Shown piece after piece: positions 56,138 to 64,000 of a DNA stretch of 64,000 nucleotides (position 1 is its first letter; each line of letters begins with the position of its first letter). The notes below the pieces were generated by a model. That model was given only the letters and a program-made list of their open reading frames with translations. It did no database searches and was not told where the DNA came from. A program made the position numbers and the translations under genes. The DNA is from Shewanella psychromarinicola (GTDB lineage Bacteria; Pseudomonadota; Gammaproteobacteria; Enterobacterales; Shewanellaceae): the NCBI RefSeq assembly GCF_003855155.1, contig NZ_CP034073.1:1240001-1304000 (forward strand). Reading direction: 5' to 3'.

Positions 56138-56572
56138 ATGCAACATAATAATATGCAACGAGGTTTCACCTTACTCGAAGTAATGGTAGTAATTGTTATT
56201 TTAGGTATTTTAGCGTCAATGGTTGTGCCCAATCTCATGGGTAATAAAGACAAAGCCGACCAACAAAAAGCCATATCAGATATTGTTGCGCTAGAAAATG
56301 CATTGGACATGTATAAGTTAGACAACAGTATTTATCCAACGACGGAACAAGGTCTTGATGCGTTAGTGCAAAAGCCTAACTCGTCACCAGAGCCGCGTAA
56401 TTTCCGTGAAGGTGGTTATGTTAAGCGTCTACCTCAAGACCCATGGCGCAGTGACTATTTACTCTTAAGCCCTGGTGAATATGGAAAGATTGATATTTTC
56501 AGTGCAGGCCCAGACGGACAACCAGGTTCTGAAGATGATATCGGAAGCTGGAATTTACAAGATTTTCAATAA
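56138..56572 (+). CDS. gspG: Major pseudopilin GspG
   Basis: 144 residues. The prepilin peptidase site is RGFTLLEVMVVIVILGILA, with cleavage after Gly and the Glu at +5. The C-terminus contains calcium-site residues of GspG (SAGPDGQPGSEDDIGSW). It forms the shaft of the pseudopilus. AGAGGAAG precedes the start. Confidence 0.97.
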   Translation: MQHNNMQRGFTLLEVMVVIVILGILASMVVPNLMGNKDKADQQKAISDIVALENALDMYKLDNSIYPTTEQGLDALVQKPNSSPEPRNFREGGYVKRLPQDPWRSDYLLLSPGEYGKIDIFSAGPDGQPGSEDDIGSWNLQDFQ

Positions 56573-56573
56573 A

Positions 56574-57146
56574 ATGATTCAACATCGTCAAGCCGGCTTC
56601 ACCTTACTTGAGGTGTTGATCGTGGCATTGCTCATGGGGTTGGTGGCCTCAGCGGTAACCTTATCTATGAATGTTGCTGGGCCGGAACAGATGCTCAAAA
56701 AACCAGCGCGACGTTTTATCGCCGCGACTGAGATGGTGCTTGATGAAAGTGTGTTAAGCGGCCAGTTTATTGGTATTGTGATTGACGAAGATCAATATGA
56801 GTTTGTGTTTTATCAAGAAGGTAAATGGATGCCTGTTGAGCAAGATCGGCTATTATCGGCCGAAAAAATGGATGCCGGTATTACCTTAGATATTGTGATC
56901 GATGGTATGCCATTAGTTCAAGAAGACGAGCAAAATGAGTCTTGGTTTGATGAGCCTTTTATCGACGAAAAGAGCGAAGAAGAAAAAAAGAAACACCCTG
57001 AACCGCAAATATTATTGTTTCCCAGCGGTGAGATGACACCATTTGAGCTGGGTTTTAATATGATAAATGACGACAGTCAGCCGGTCAATGTACTGGTTGT
57101 TGGTGACGCGTTAGGCCGCTTAACATTAGGGCGTGTAGATGAATAA
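56574..57146 (+). CDS. gspH: Minor pseudopilin GspH
   Basis: About 190 residues. Prepilin motif AGFTLLEVLIVALLMGLVA at residues 7-25. The globular domain is of GspH type (FIAATEMVLDESVLSGQFIG ... LFPSGEMTPFELGF) and carries an acidic insertion (DEKSEEEKKKHPE). It starts 1 base after the gspG stop, while a longer frame within gspG is spurious. Confidence 0.93.
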   Translation: MIQHRQAGFTLLEVLIVALLMGLVASAVTLSMNVAGPEQMLKKPARRFIAATEMVLDESVLSGQFIGIVIDEDQYEFVFYQEGKWMPVEQDRLLSAEKMDAGITLDIVIDGMPLVQEDEQNESWFDEPFIDEKSEEEKKKHPEPQILLFPSGEMTPFELGFNMINDDSQPVNVLVVGDALGRLTLGRVDE

Positions 57147-57546
57147 AGTAGCCTTCAATCGACACCCTATTCACATGCGCGGTAAAAGCCGTGGCATGAC
57201 CTTACTTGAGGTGATAGTTGCTTTAGCGGTATTTTCAATTGCTGCGGTATCGGTGACAAAAAGCTTGAGTGAGATCATGGCTAATATGCCCATTTTAGAA
57301 GAACGAACTTTAGCGCAATGGGTGGCCAGTAACCAAATGGTCGACGTGCGATTGCCTGGTACCTTTCCTGATATAGGCCAAAAAACAGGTCAGTCAGAAC
57401 TCGCAGGCCGTGAATGGTATTGGCGCCAAGAAGTGATTAAGACGACAGATGATAAATTTAGGATGATCCGTATTAGCGTCAGTGACGATGATAAATTTAA
57501 CCGTGTGGCTGCTCAGGTAAATAGTTATGTGCATAACAAAGGTTAA
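57139..57546 (+). CDS. gspI: Minor pseudopilin GspI
   Basis: 135 residues. Prepilin motif RGMTLLEVIVALAVFSIAA after a 19-residue leader, followed by the GspI domain with EERTLAQWVASNQMVDVRL and GREWYWRQEV. It nucleates the pseudopilus tip with GspJ and GspK. It overlaps gspH by 8 bases. Confidence 0.94.
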   Translation: MNKVAFNRHPIHMRGKSRGMTLLEVIVALAVFSIAAVSVTKSLSEIMANMPILEERTLAQWVASNQMVDVRLPGTFPDIGQKTGQSELAGREWYWRQEVIKTTDDKFRMIRISVSDDDKFNRVAAQVNSYVHNKG

Positions 57547-58201
57547 GCATTTAAGCGGTTTTACCTTACTCGAAATGCTTATCGCGATTGCAATTTTTGC
57601 CATGTTGGGTATTGCGGCTAACTCAATATTATCGACGGTGATGAAAAATGATGAAGTCACCAAAGAGTTCGCTGATCGGCTTAAGTCATTACAACAGGGT
57701 TTTGGTGCGTTAGAACGCGATTTGGGCCAAATGGTCGCGCGTACACCCAGGTTAATTGACGGCCGCGGCAGTCAATTTTTTCAAGTGGGTGGCAATATTC
57801 TCGACTCAGAGACCGAAGCATTGATGTTTTACCGTTTAGGTTGGTTAAACCCTGATGGTATGTTACCCAGAGGCAGTTTGCAGTCGGTGGCCTATGTGGT
57901 CCAAAATGGCCGATTAGAACGCTGGTATTATCCTTATCCAGAGCCAATATCAGGAGCCGAACCATTAAAAAGTGTCGTGATTGACCATGTCTTATCGATT
58001 GAATATTCGTTTTATATGGATGATAAATGGCAGAAGAATGTTGATGGAACTGTGATGCCAAAAGGGATCGCGATGGAAATAGAGTTAGAGGGTTTGGGTA
58101 AAATCCAACGTCGATTTTTATTACCTAAAGGTGCTCCAGCGACCAAGTCTACAGCGGACGATGATAAGCAAGGCAATAACAACAACGGCGGGTCAGTATA
58201 A
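57527..58201 (+). CDS. gspJ: Minor pseudopilin GspJ
   Basis: 224 residues. Prepilin motif SGFTLLEMLIAIAIFAMLG at residues 10-28; the domain includes LQQGFGALERDLGQMVARTPR, characteristic of GspJ. The C-terminus ends in a polar Asn-rich tail. It overlaps gspI by 20 bases and gspK by one. Confidence 0.94.
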   Translation: MCITKVKHLSGFTLLEMLIAIAIFAMLGIAANSILSTVMKNDEVTKEFADRLKSLQQGFGALERDLGQMVARTPRLIDGRGSQFFQVGGNILDSETEALMFYRLGWLNPDGMLPRGSLQSVAYVVQNGRLERWYYPYPEPISGAEPLKSVVIDHVLSIEYSFYMDDKWQKNVDGTVMPKGIAMEIELEGLGKIQRRFLLPKGAPATKSTADDDKQGNNNNGGSV

Positions 58202-59187
58202 TGGGCGGCCAAAAGCAACGAGGTGTTGCGTTAATTGTGGTGATGTTGATTGTCGCTATGGTAGTGATTATTGCTACCAACATTAGCAGCCGTAATCAGC
58301 TTTCAATGCGCCGAACGCTTAATTTAGCCCAATATGACCAGGCTTACTGGTATGCTCTTTCTGCGGAAGAATTGGCGATGAAAGTACTCAAGCAAGATTT
58401 TGAAGACTCAGAAGGGACGGTACATTTACAGCAGTACTGGGCCTTAGCCAATGTCGCTTTTCCGGCCGAATATGGTGAAATTGTTGGTGAAGTACAAGAT
58501 ATGCGGGCTTGCTTTAATGTTAATGCCGTTGGGCAAGCTTCAACCCAGACCGATAATGGTCAGCCCAAAATGACGGTAGCAGCAAGACAGTTCCAAGCGC
58601 TACTGATCAGTTTAGGGGTAGGTGATTTTGGTGCAGAGAAACTCACTTATACCCTTAAAGATTATATCGACCAAGACACGTTATCTGCACCATATGGGGC
58701 TGAAGATGCTGAATATGAGTCGCGTAATGTGCCATATCGTGCCGCCAATACCTTGATGCAGCATCGCAGTGAGTTACGCGCAGTATTAGGGTTTAGCCAA
58801 GATGTTTATCTGAATCTTTCACCTTATGTGTGTGCAATACCCGGTGAAGATAGCCAGTTATTGAATGTGAATACCATTAAGGTTGAGCAGGCCGCTTTAC
58901 TTGCTGGGATGCTTGAAAATAAAATTTCAGTGAGTGAAGCTGAAAACATTATCAATAATCGTCCCGCGGATGGGTATGAAAAAATTGAAGAGTTTTGGGA
59001 AAGTTCGTCACTGAGTGGCATCAATTCCGAAGCGAATGCAAAGTCGAGTTTTGTCGTTGATAGTCAGTACTTTTTATTGAAATCTGGTGCTAAAGTAGAT
59101 AACGCATTATTTCGAATGGAAAGCGTACTTAAGCGCAATGGTAACAATTTAGATGTGCTCACCCGTCAGTATGGTGGCCAACAATAA
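58201..59187 (+). CDS. gspK: Minor pseudopilin GspK
   Basis: 328 residues, the largest pseudopilin. The N-terminal QRGVALIVVMLIVAMVVIIA lacks the Glu at +5 as usual for GspK. Marks: YWYALSAEELAMKVLK, DMRACFNVNAVG, LTYTLKDYIDQDT and a C-terminal SAM-like part (LLNVNTIKVEQAALLAGML). It caps the pseudopilus tip and may regulate its length. Confidence 0.94.
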   Translation: MGGQKQRGVALIVVMLIVAMVVIIATNISSRNQLSMRRTLNLAQYDQAYWYALSAEELAMKVLKQDFEDSEGTVHLQQYWALANVAFPAEYGEIVGEVQDMRACFNVNAVGQASTQTDNGQPKMTVAARQFQALLISLGVGDFGAEKLTYTLKDYIDQDTLSAPYGAEDAEYESRNVPYRAANTLMQHRSELRAVLGFSQDVYLNLSPYVCAIPGEDSQLLNVNTIKVEQAALLAGMLENKISVSEAENIINNRPADGYEKIEEFWESSSLSGINSEANAKSSFVVDSQYFLLKSGAKVDNALFRMESVLKRNGNNLDVLTRQYGGQQ

Positions 59188-59237
59188 TAACAAATTCATT
59201 GCGTAACAATGCGTATTGAGATCGGTGGAGAATAACA

Positions 59238-60443
59238 GTGTCTGAACGGCTATTTATCCGGTTAGGAAAAACATCAGAACACCCATGTTCATGGCTGGTA
59301 TGGTCTGAACAAGCGCAAGAAATTATCGCTTCTGGTGAGTTAGCTGATGCCGCTAGCCTCAGCAGTTTAGCTGAGCGTGCGGGTAATCGTCCTGTTGATG
59401 TACTTGTGCCTGCGGCCAATATGACATTGACACAAATTATGTTACCCGAAAAAGGCCAACGCCAAGCATTAAAGGCGTTGCCATACATGCTGGAGGAATC
59501 ATTAGCGACGAATGTAGACAATATGCATTTTGTGGTTGGTCCTCGCGAAGGTGAGCAACTTAATGTGGCTGCTGTAGCGCATGAGCAAATGCAACTATGG
59601 CTTGAATGGCTGCATCACGCAGGCTTGAAAGTGAAACGAATTGTGCCAGATTGTTTGGCATTACCGTTAGATCAATGTCGCTGGGCAGCAATGAGTGTCG
59701 GCAGCGAATATTTAATCAGAACCTCGGAAGGGGGCGGTGTCAGTTTACCTAAAGCATGGTCTGCAATTGCATTACCACGGCTATTGTCTCAAGTGGTGCA
59801 GACCAATGATGACCCTATTAGCATGGCCAGTTATAGCGACGATATCGATTTTTCTGGGGTACAAGTTGAATCTAAGCCGTTAGATTTACCTATGATGGTA
59901 TTAGCAAAGGGCATTTTAAATGCGCCGATTAATTTATTAAGCGGTGTATATAAGCCCAAGAGTGAATACAGCAAACAGTTATTCATTTGGAAAAATGCTG
60001 CGATAGTGATCATGCTTGCCATAGTATTAGCGTTAGTCAATAAAGGTTTGGCAATACATCAACTCAACAACCGCACTGCAGAATTACAAGCCCAAAGTGA
60101 AGTCATTTTTAAGCTGTCGTTGCCCGCGGTTAATCGCATTGTCAATATGCGCTCACAAATGGACAGTCAGTTACGCAGTATGCAAGGTCAAGGTGGTGGT
60201 GCAGTATTTTTTGAAATGTTAGACAACCTTAAACCTGCATTTAGCAAGGTGCCAGAGTTAAAACCCAATACATTGCGTTTTGAAGCCAATCGTAATGAAT
60301 TACGCATGCAAGTGACGGCAAAAACCTATGGCCAAATTGAAGAGTTTAAAGCGTTTGTCGCCAAAGACTACCAACTAGATGGTGGTGCCATGAACAGTAG
60401 CGAAGACAGCGTCACCAGTACGCTGACGTTAAGGATTAAATAA
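59238..60443 (+). CDS. gspL: Type II secretion protein GspL
   Basis: 401 residues. A cytoplasmic actin-like domain (residues about 1-240; SERLFIRLGKTSEHPCSWLV, LPYMLEESLATNVDNMHFVVG) is followed by one membrane helix (about 255-275) and a periplasmic ferredoxin-like domain. GspL anchors the GspE ATPase to the inner membrane. Confidence 0.94.
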   Translation: MSERLFIRLGKTSEHPCSWLVWSEQAQEIIASGELADAASLSSLAERAGNRPVDVLVPAANMTLTQIMLPEKGQRQALKALPYMLEESLATNVDNMHFVVGPREGEQLNVAAVAHEQMQLWLEWLHHAGLKVKRIVPDCLALPLDQCRWAAMSVGSEYLIRTSEGGGVSLPKAWSAIALPRLLSQVVQTNDDPISMASYSDDIDFSGVQVESKPLDLPMMVLAKGILNAPINLLSGVYKPKSEYSKQLFIWKNAAIVIMLAIVLALVNKGLAIHQLNNRTAELQAQSEVIFKLSLPAVNRIVNMRSQMDSQLRSMQGQGGGAVFFEMLDNLKPAFSKVPELKPNTLRFEANRNELRMQVTAKTYGQIEEFKAFVAKDYQLDGGAMNSSEDSVTSTLTLRIK

Positions 60444-60444
60444 C

Positions 60445-60921
60445 ATGGAAAATATGCGTATTTGGTGGCAAAGTTTAGCTATTAGAGAGCAACAGCTGGT
60501 TGGTTTTTGTGCCGTGGTACTTGTCATTGGTATTGTTTATTGGGGTATTTGGGCACCTATATCTAATGCTCAAGAAGCCGCCGAGCGCGATAACATCGCC
60601 GCACAGAAAACGTTAAATTATGTTAAACAAAGCGCGAATAAAATAACGGGTCTAAAACAAGCTGGTGCGCAAGCGAAAGTACCTGGAAGTTTAAGCTCTA
60701 TCGTCAACCAAACCGCGGGACAATATCAATTAGAAATCACCCGTATGCAGCCGCAAGGCGATAAGATCCAACTCTGGATGGATGATGTGCCATTCGACGC
60801 ACTCCTGGGTTATTTACATGACTTAGTGACGCAGAAAGGATTAACACTGGACAGTGTTGATTTAACGGAATCAGACGTTGCTGGCTTTGTAAAAGTAAGA
60901 CGTATTCAGCTTTCACAGTAA
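60445..60921 (+). CDS. gspM: Type II secretion protein GspM
   Basis: 158 residues: a short cytoplasmic start (WWQSLAIREQQLVGF), one membrane helix (about 18-38), a coiled-coil stretch and a periplasmic ferredoxin-like domain (QYQLEITRMQPQGDKIQLWMDD). It pairs with GspL. One base separates it from gspL. Confidence 0.93.
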   Translation: MENMRIWWQSLAIREQQLVGFCAVVLVIGIVYWGIWAPISNAQEAAERDNIAAQKTLNYVKQSANKITGLKQAGAQAKVPGSLSSIVNQTAGQYQLEITRMQPQGDKIQLWMDDVPFDALLGYLHDLVTQKGLTLDSVDLTESDVAGFVKVRRIQLSQ

Positions 60922-60930
60922 GGGTTTTTT

Positions 60931-61692
60931 GTGAGTTTATTTTCAAAAATAGTCATTGGCGTCATTATCTATATGATGTTTTTATTGGTATATTTACCTG
61001 CAAATTGGTTAGTCAGTATTGCCCCATTGCCAAATAATATGGTGATAAGTGGTGCTGAAGGTACACTTTGGCAGGGGAAAGCGGCCTTAATCACGATTGA
61101 TCAACGACAGATAGAACGGGTTAGTTGGACGTTAAGCCCGTGGGGATTATTTGTTGGTCAAGCCAATATCGATTTTAATGTCGGTAATCGTGCCACGCCA
61201 GTCAGCGGTAAAGGCAGTCTTAGCTGGTCATTATCTGGGATGAGCGCGAAAAATATTCGTCTTGATCTACAAGATAGCTTTATACTAGCGGGTGCTCGCT
61301 TACCTTTTAAAACCCAAATTGACGGTGATGTGAGCATAATGGTTGAAGTCTTAAAGCAAGGTAAACCATGGTGCGAACAATTACACGGTAAATTATTTGT
61401 AAATCACACTAATGTCAAAAATCAATTTGGGGTATACCCTTTGGGCAATATCACATTGGGATTGAGTTGTCTTGACGGGCAATTACAACTGGCCACTGAT
61501 GAAACGCAAAACGTATTGGGCTTAACGGGGACAGCTATTTTAGGCGAATCAAACTTGGTTAAGGTCAGTGCTAAAATTAAACCGACAGATGCTCAACCTA
61601 AGGATTTACGTGAGGCGTTACCATTTTTAGGTCGACAAGATACTCAAGGGTATTATCCAATTAACTATCAAGGTGTTGTGCCTGGTTTGTAA
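60931..61692 (+). CDS. gspN: Type II secretion protein GspN
   Basis: 253 residues. One N-terminal membrane helix (VIGVIIYMMFLLVYLPANWL) and a periplasmic part with the GspN motifs ISGAEGTLWQGKAALI and LSPWGLFVGQANID. GspN is accessory and absent from some type II systems. The operon ends here, with a terminator 20 bases on. A gspO (prepilin peptidase) gene is not in the operon; pilD elsewhere usually serves this role. Confidence 0.92.
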   Translation: MSLFSKIVIGVIIYMMFLLVYLPANWLVSIAPLPNNMVISGAEGTLWQGKAALITIDQRQIERVSWTLSPWGLFVGQANIDFNVGNRATPVSGKGSLSWSLSGMSAKNIRLDLQDSFILAGARLPFKTQIDGDVSIMVEVLKQGKPWCEQLHGKLFVNHTNVKNQFGVYPLGNITLGLSCLDGQLQLATDETQNVLGLTGTAILGESNLVKVSAKIKPTDAQPKDLREALPFLGRQDTQGYYPINYQGVVPGL

Positions 61693-61711
61693 TACCTATA
61701 AAGAGATTAAT

Positions 61712-61745
61712 AAAAACGCCTTGATACCAATATCAAGGCGTTTTT
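61712..61745. terminator. Strong terminator of the gsp operon
   Basis: AAAAACGCCTTGATA, loop CCAA, TATCAAGGCGTTTTT: a perfect 15-bp stem with A- and T-runs. It separates the gsp operon from the convergent yrfG gene. Confidence 0.92.
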
Positions 61746-61871
61746 ATATCATTCACATTTGATTCAGCAATGCTAGCTTAACTATAATGGCCACGCTTAA
61801 AAATCAATCGCTACTCGGCGGTCATTCAACTTAACTTCAATCCCTTCGTTGTTTCTATGGCGACAATATTG

Positions 61872-62537
61872 CTAAATGGCTTGAAGTGTCTGTAATAGTA
61901 GGTGGTAATCGGTAATCGCTGGGAAATTGGCAAATTCAAGCTGAGGTTTTTGGCTATCTGGATTCTTTATTCCGAGTTGATAACCTACCCCCGCTTTTTT
62001 TGATGCCGCTAAAATGACTTCGCTGTCATCAATAAATAAACACCTCGACGGATCTACGTTAAATTTATTAAATGCATATTGCCAAAATTGTGGATGCTCT
62101 TTGGGATAGCCGCTTTCATGGCTCGATAGCATGTCGTCTAAACCATCGGCTAAGTTGGTATGGGTTAACTTAAGGGCTAAACTTTGTGGGTGAGCATTAG
62201 TAAACAAGATGCGTTGCTTATTTGCCCCAGCTAATGCCTGTAAAAAAGGCATGCTGTCTTGGCGAAGCTTAATCCTGTCCGCCGATGCATGGTGTAATGC
62301 CAAAATATCGAGTTTTAAATGGCGTTGCCAGTAATCAAGACAATACCAATCTAAGGTGCCGACCACATCATAGCAAGCTTGTTTAGCTAATTTATTGGCT
62401 TCATCCAAGCTTATTTGCCTCTGTATGCTTAATTGTTCAGGCACTATATGCAACCAAAAGTGGTTATCAAAATGAAGATCAAGCAAGGTGCCATCCATGT
62501 CGAGTAGGACTGTATCTATTTTATACCAAGGAAACAT
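61872..62537 (-). CDS. yrfG: HAD-family GMP/IMP nucleotidase YrfG
   Basis: 221 residues, similar to E. coli YrfG (222). HAD motif I is LLDMDGTLLDLHFDNHFW (nucleophile Asp about residue 13), motif II LFTNAHPQSL, motif III Lys in YPKEHPQFWQYA and motif IV CLFIDDSEVIL. It removes phosphate from purine nucleotides. It lies between gspN and nudE, the usual position in Shewanella and enterobacteria. Confidence 0.9.
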   Translation of the reverse strand: MFPWYKIDTVLLDMDGTLLDLHFDNHFWLHIVPEQLSIQRQISLDEANKLAKQACYDVVGTLDWYCLDYWQRHLKLDILALHHASADRIKLRQDSMPFLQALAGANKQRILFTNAHPQSLALKLTHTNLADGLDDMLSSHESGYPKEHPQFWQYAFNKFNVDPSRCLFIDDSEVILAASKKAGVGYQLGIKNPDSQKPQLEFANFPAITDYHLLLQTLQAI

Positions 62538-62614
62538 GTAAATTCCGATTGTAGAATATACCTAGAATAGTAAGATTGTACCTTGTCTATATTAATTCGT
62601 CACATGGGGCTTCA

Positions 62615-63202
62615 ATGACACAGCGGCATAAAAAGCCGGAGATCCTGCATACCGAAATTGTTGCTAAAAGCCGACTGTTTCAAATCGAGCAGGTACACCT
62701 TAAGTTTTCTAATGGCGTAGAACGTCAATATGAAAGAATGAAAGGCGGTAGCAGGGGGGCTGTGATGATGGTGCCTATTCATCAAGGTAATTTGTTATTA
62801 GCCAGTGAATATGCCGCTGGCACCGATAATTACGAACTGGGTTTTCCTAAAGGATTGATTGATCCTGGTGAAACAGCGATTGAAGCAGCCAATAGAGAGC
62901 TCCAAGAAGAAATTGGTTTTGGTAGTTATCAATTGACTCATTTAAAAGAGCTATCACTTGCGCCTGGTTACTTTTCCAGCAAAATGCATATTTTTGTGGC
63001 CGAAAAACTGTATCCCAGTCGTTTGGAAGGTGATGAGCCAGAGCCGATCGACGTGATCCCTTGGCCATTATCTGATTGGCAGTTATTACTCGATAATGTC
63101 GACTTTTCTGAGTCTCGCAGTGTGAGTGCGCTTTTTTTAACTCAGCAATATCTGAGTACATCAACGGATAGTCTTAAACGTGAGCTAAACGATGTAGAAT
63201 AG
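62615..63202 (+). CDS. nudE: ADP compounds hydrolase NudE
   Basis: 195 residues. The Nudix box G-x5-E-x7-R-E-x-x-E-E-x-x-G is GLIDPGETAIEAANRELQEE followed by IGFG (about residues 85-107). The GSRGAVMMVPI and ASEYAAGTDNYELGFPKG strands match NudE, which hydrolyses Ap3A, ADP-ribose and NADH. The start at 62615 gives the usual N-terminus; the longer frame has no ribosome site. Confidence 0.92.
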   Translation: MTQRHKKPEILHTEIVAKSRLFQIEQVHLKFSNGVERQYERMKGGSRGAVMMVPIHQGNLLLASEYAAGTDNYELGFPKGLIDPGETAIEAANRELQEEIGFGSYQLTHLKELSLAPGYFSSKMHIFVAEKLYPSRLEGDEPEPIDVIPWPLSDWQLLLDNVDFSESRSVSALFLTQQYLSTSTDSLKRELNDVE

Positions 63203-63318
63203 ATAAATTACTCGGCGTATTGTGTTAGCCATAGAACAGCAACATAGAATAGGCGATAGCCTTGTTTATTGGTGTCCTTGTCAGGTCATCTTTCTCGAAT
63301 CCAGCAATTGGAGTAGTA

Positions 63319-64000
63319 ATGAAGCCAGAAGATGTAATTGAGCAAGTCATAGACATTGCAACGGAAGCTGGGCAAACAATTCGTGACATTTACCTTAAAG
63401 GTAACTTTAAACGCGAAATGAAGGCAGACAATACCCCGGTGACGTCTGCCGATTTAGCTGCGCACGACATTATTTGCCGTCAGTTAGCTGAGCTAACGCC
63501 TGATATTCCTATTTTAAGTGAGGAGGCGGCGGATATTCCATTAAGTGTGCGTGAAACATGGAAACGCTATTGGTTAGTCGATCCATTAGATGGTACTGGT
63601 GAGTTTATTGCGGGCAGTGGTGATTTTTCAGTCATTATTGCCTTGGTTGAACATAATCGTCCTATCATGGGTGTGGTTTATGTGCCGATGACGAAAGTGT
63701 GTTACTACGCGATCGCGGGGTTAGGAGCTTATAAGCGTGATGGTAAGAATGAGCTACGCATTACCAGTAAACAATTAACCGGTGATGAACCAGAGCATTT
63801 GCGTTTAGCGGTCAGTCGTCGTCAAGACCCGCAATCGGTATTAAAGCTGCTTAATAAACCCAATCATTGTGAGTTAGTGGTGATGGGAGGCGCTGCATTA
63901 AAGAGTTGTTTAGTGGCCGAAGGGCGTGCAGATTGCTATGTCCGCTTAGGGCCAACTGGTGAGTGGGATACGGGCGCGGCGCAGATCATTATTGAAGAAG
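63319..64000 (+). CDS. cysQ: 3'(2'),5'-bisphosphate nucleotidase CysQ (cut by window end)
   Basis: The first 227 codons of an inositol-monophosphatase-fold protein; the 3' end lies outside the window. Metal ligands are visible in ILSEEAADIP (Glu), LVDPLDGTGEFIAGSGDF (about residue 88) and the later EWDTGAAQ (Asp). CysQ removes the 3'-phosphate from PAP formed in sulfate assimilation. It follows nudE by about 115 bases in the same direction, the standard order. TTGGAG precedes the ATG. Confidence 0.93.
   Translation, partial: MKPEDVIEQVIDIATEAGQTIRDIYLKGNFKREMKADNTPVTSADLAAHDIICRQLAELTPDIPILSEEAADIPLSVRETWKRYWLVDPLDGTGEFIAGSGDFSVIIALVEHNRPIMGVVYVPMTKVCYYAIAGLGAYKRDGKNELRITSKQLTGDEPEHLRLAVSRRQDPQSVLKLLNKPNHCELVVMGGAALKSCLVAEGRADCYVRLGPTGEWDTGAAQIIIEE

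Overview
The window looks like a chromosome piece of a marine gammaproteobacterium, most probably Shewanella. Base composition is moderately AT-rich. Gene content and order (pckA, hslO, hslR, then gspC to gspN, yrfG, nudE, cysQ) match what is known of Shewanella chromosomes, and no plasmid or phage backbone is visible. Genus assignment is inference from gene families and order, not from a search.

Region 1 (1-11.9 kb) is an accessory zone. It holds small isolated genes, mostly on the plus strand, separated by long non-coding stretches and decayed genes. Intact genes include a DUF5676 membrane protein, an RlpA-like lipoprotein, a solitary HINT-deaminase toxin module, an ABM-domain membrane protein, a TetR/carboxymuconolactone-decarboxylase pair with two palindromic operators, a GFA protein, an EcsC protein and an alpha/beta hydrolase. 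Remnants of a REP-type transposase, a DUF1643 protein and a glutathione S-transferase lie between them. A 15-bp minisatellite, a two-copy hairpin repeat and a few integron attC-like sites also occur.

Region 2 (11.9-31.3 kb) carries metabolic and transport singletons: a ZIP transporter, DUF2306, GNAT and RhtA; then a LysR regulator divergent from a CmcJ-like oxygenase, an Old Yellow Enzyme and a foreign-looking MDR dehydrogenase. A second two-copy repeat of about 108 bp flanks that cluster on both sides. It is followed by an SMR pump, the yqhD/yqhC pair, yqfB, a HemN-like radical SAM protein, a PfkB kinase, yiiM, DUF4870, a chemotaxis receptor and ETF-ubiquinone oxidoreductase with a PsrA-like operator.

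Region 3 (31.5-44.8 kb) is dominated by molybdenum. A Moco riboswitch-like leader precedes moaA-moaC-moaD-moaE-modA-modB-modC, covering cofactor synthesis and molybdate uptake; moeA-moeB follow later on the other strand. Between them lie a PepSY-like protein with a two-component system, a pseudouridine synthase, a diguanylate cyclase and two very small genes (Pmp3 family, DUF2986).

Region 4 (44.8-64 kb) is core: an M14 peptidase, pckA, the redox/heat-shock genes hslO and hslR, the complete type II secretion operon gspC-gspN closed by a perfect hairpin terminator, and housekeeping genes yrfG, nudE and cysQ (cut by the window end). No rRNA, tRNA or CRISPR array was seen.
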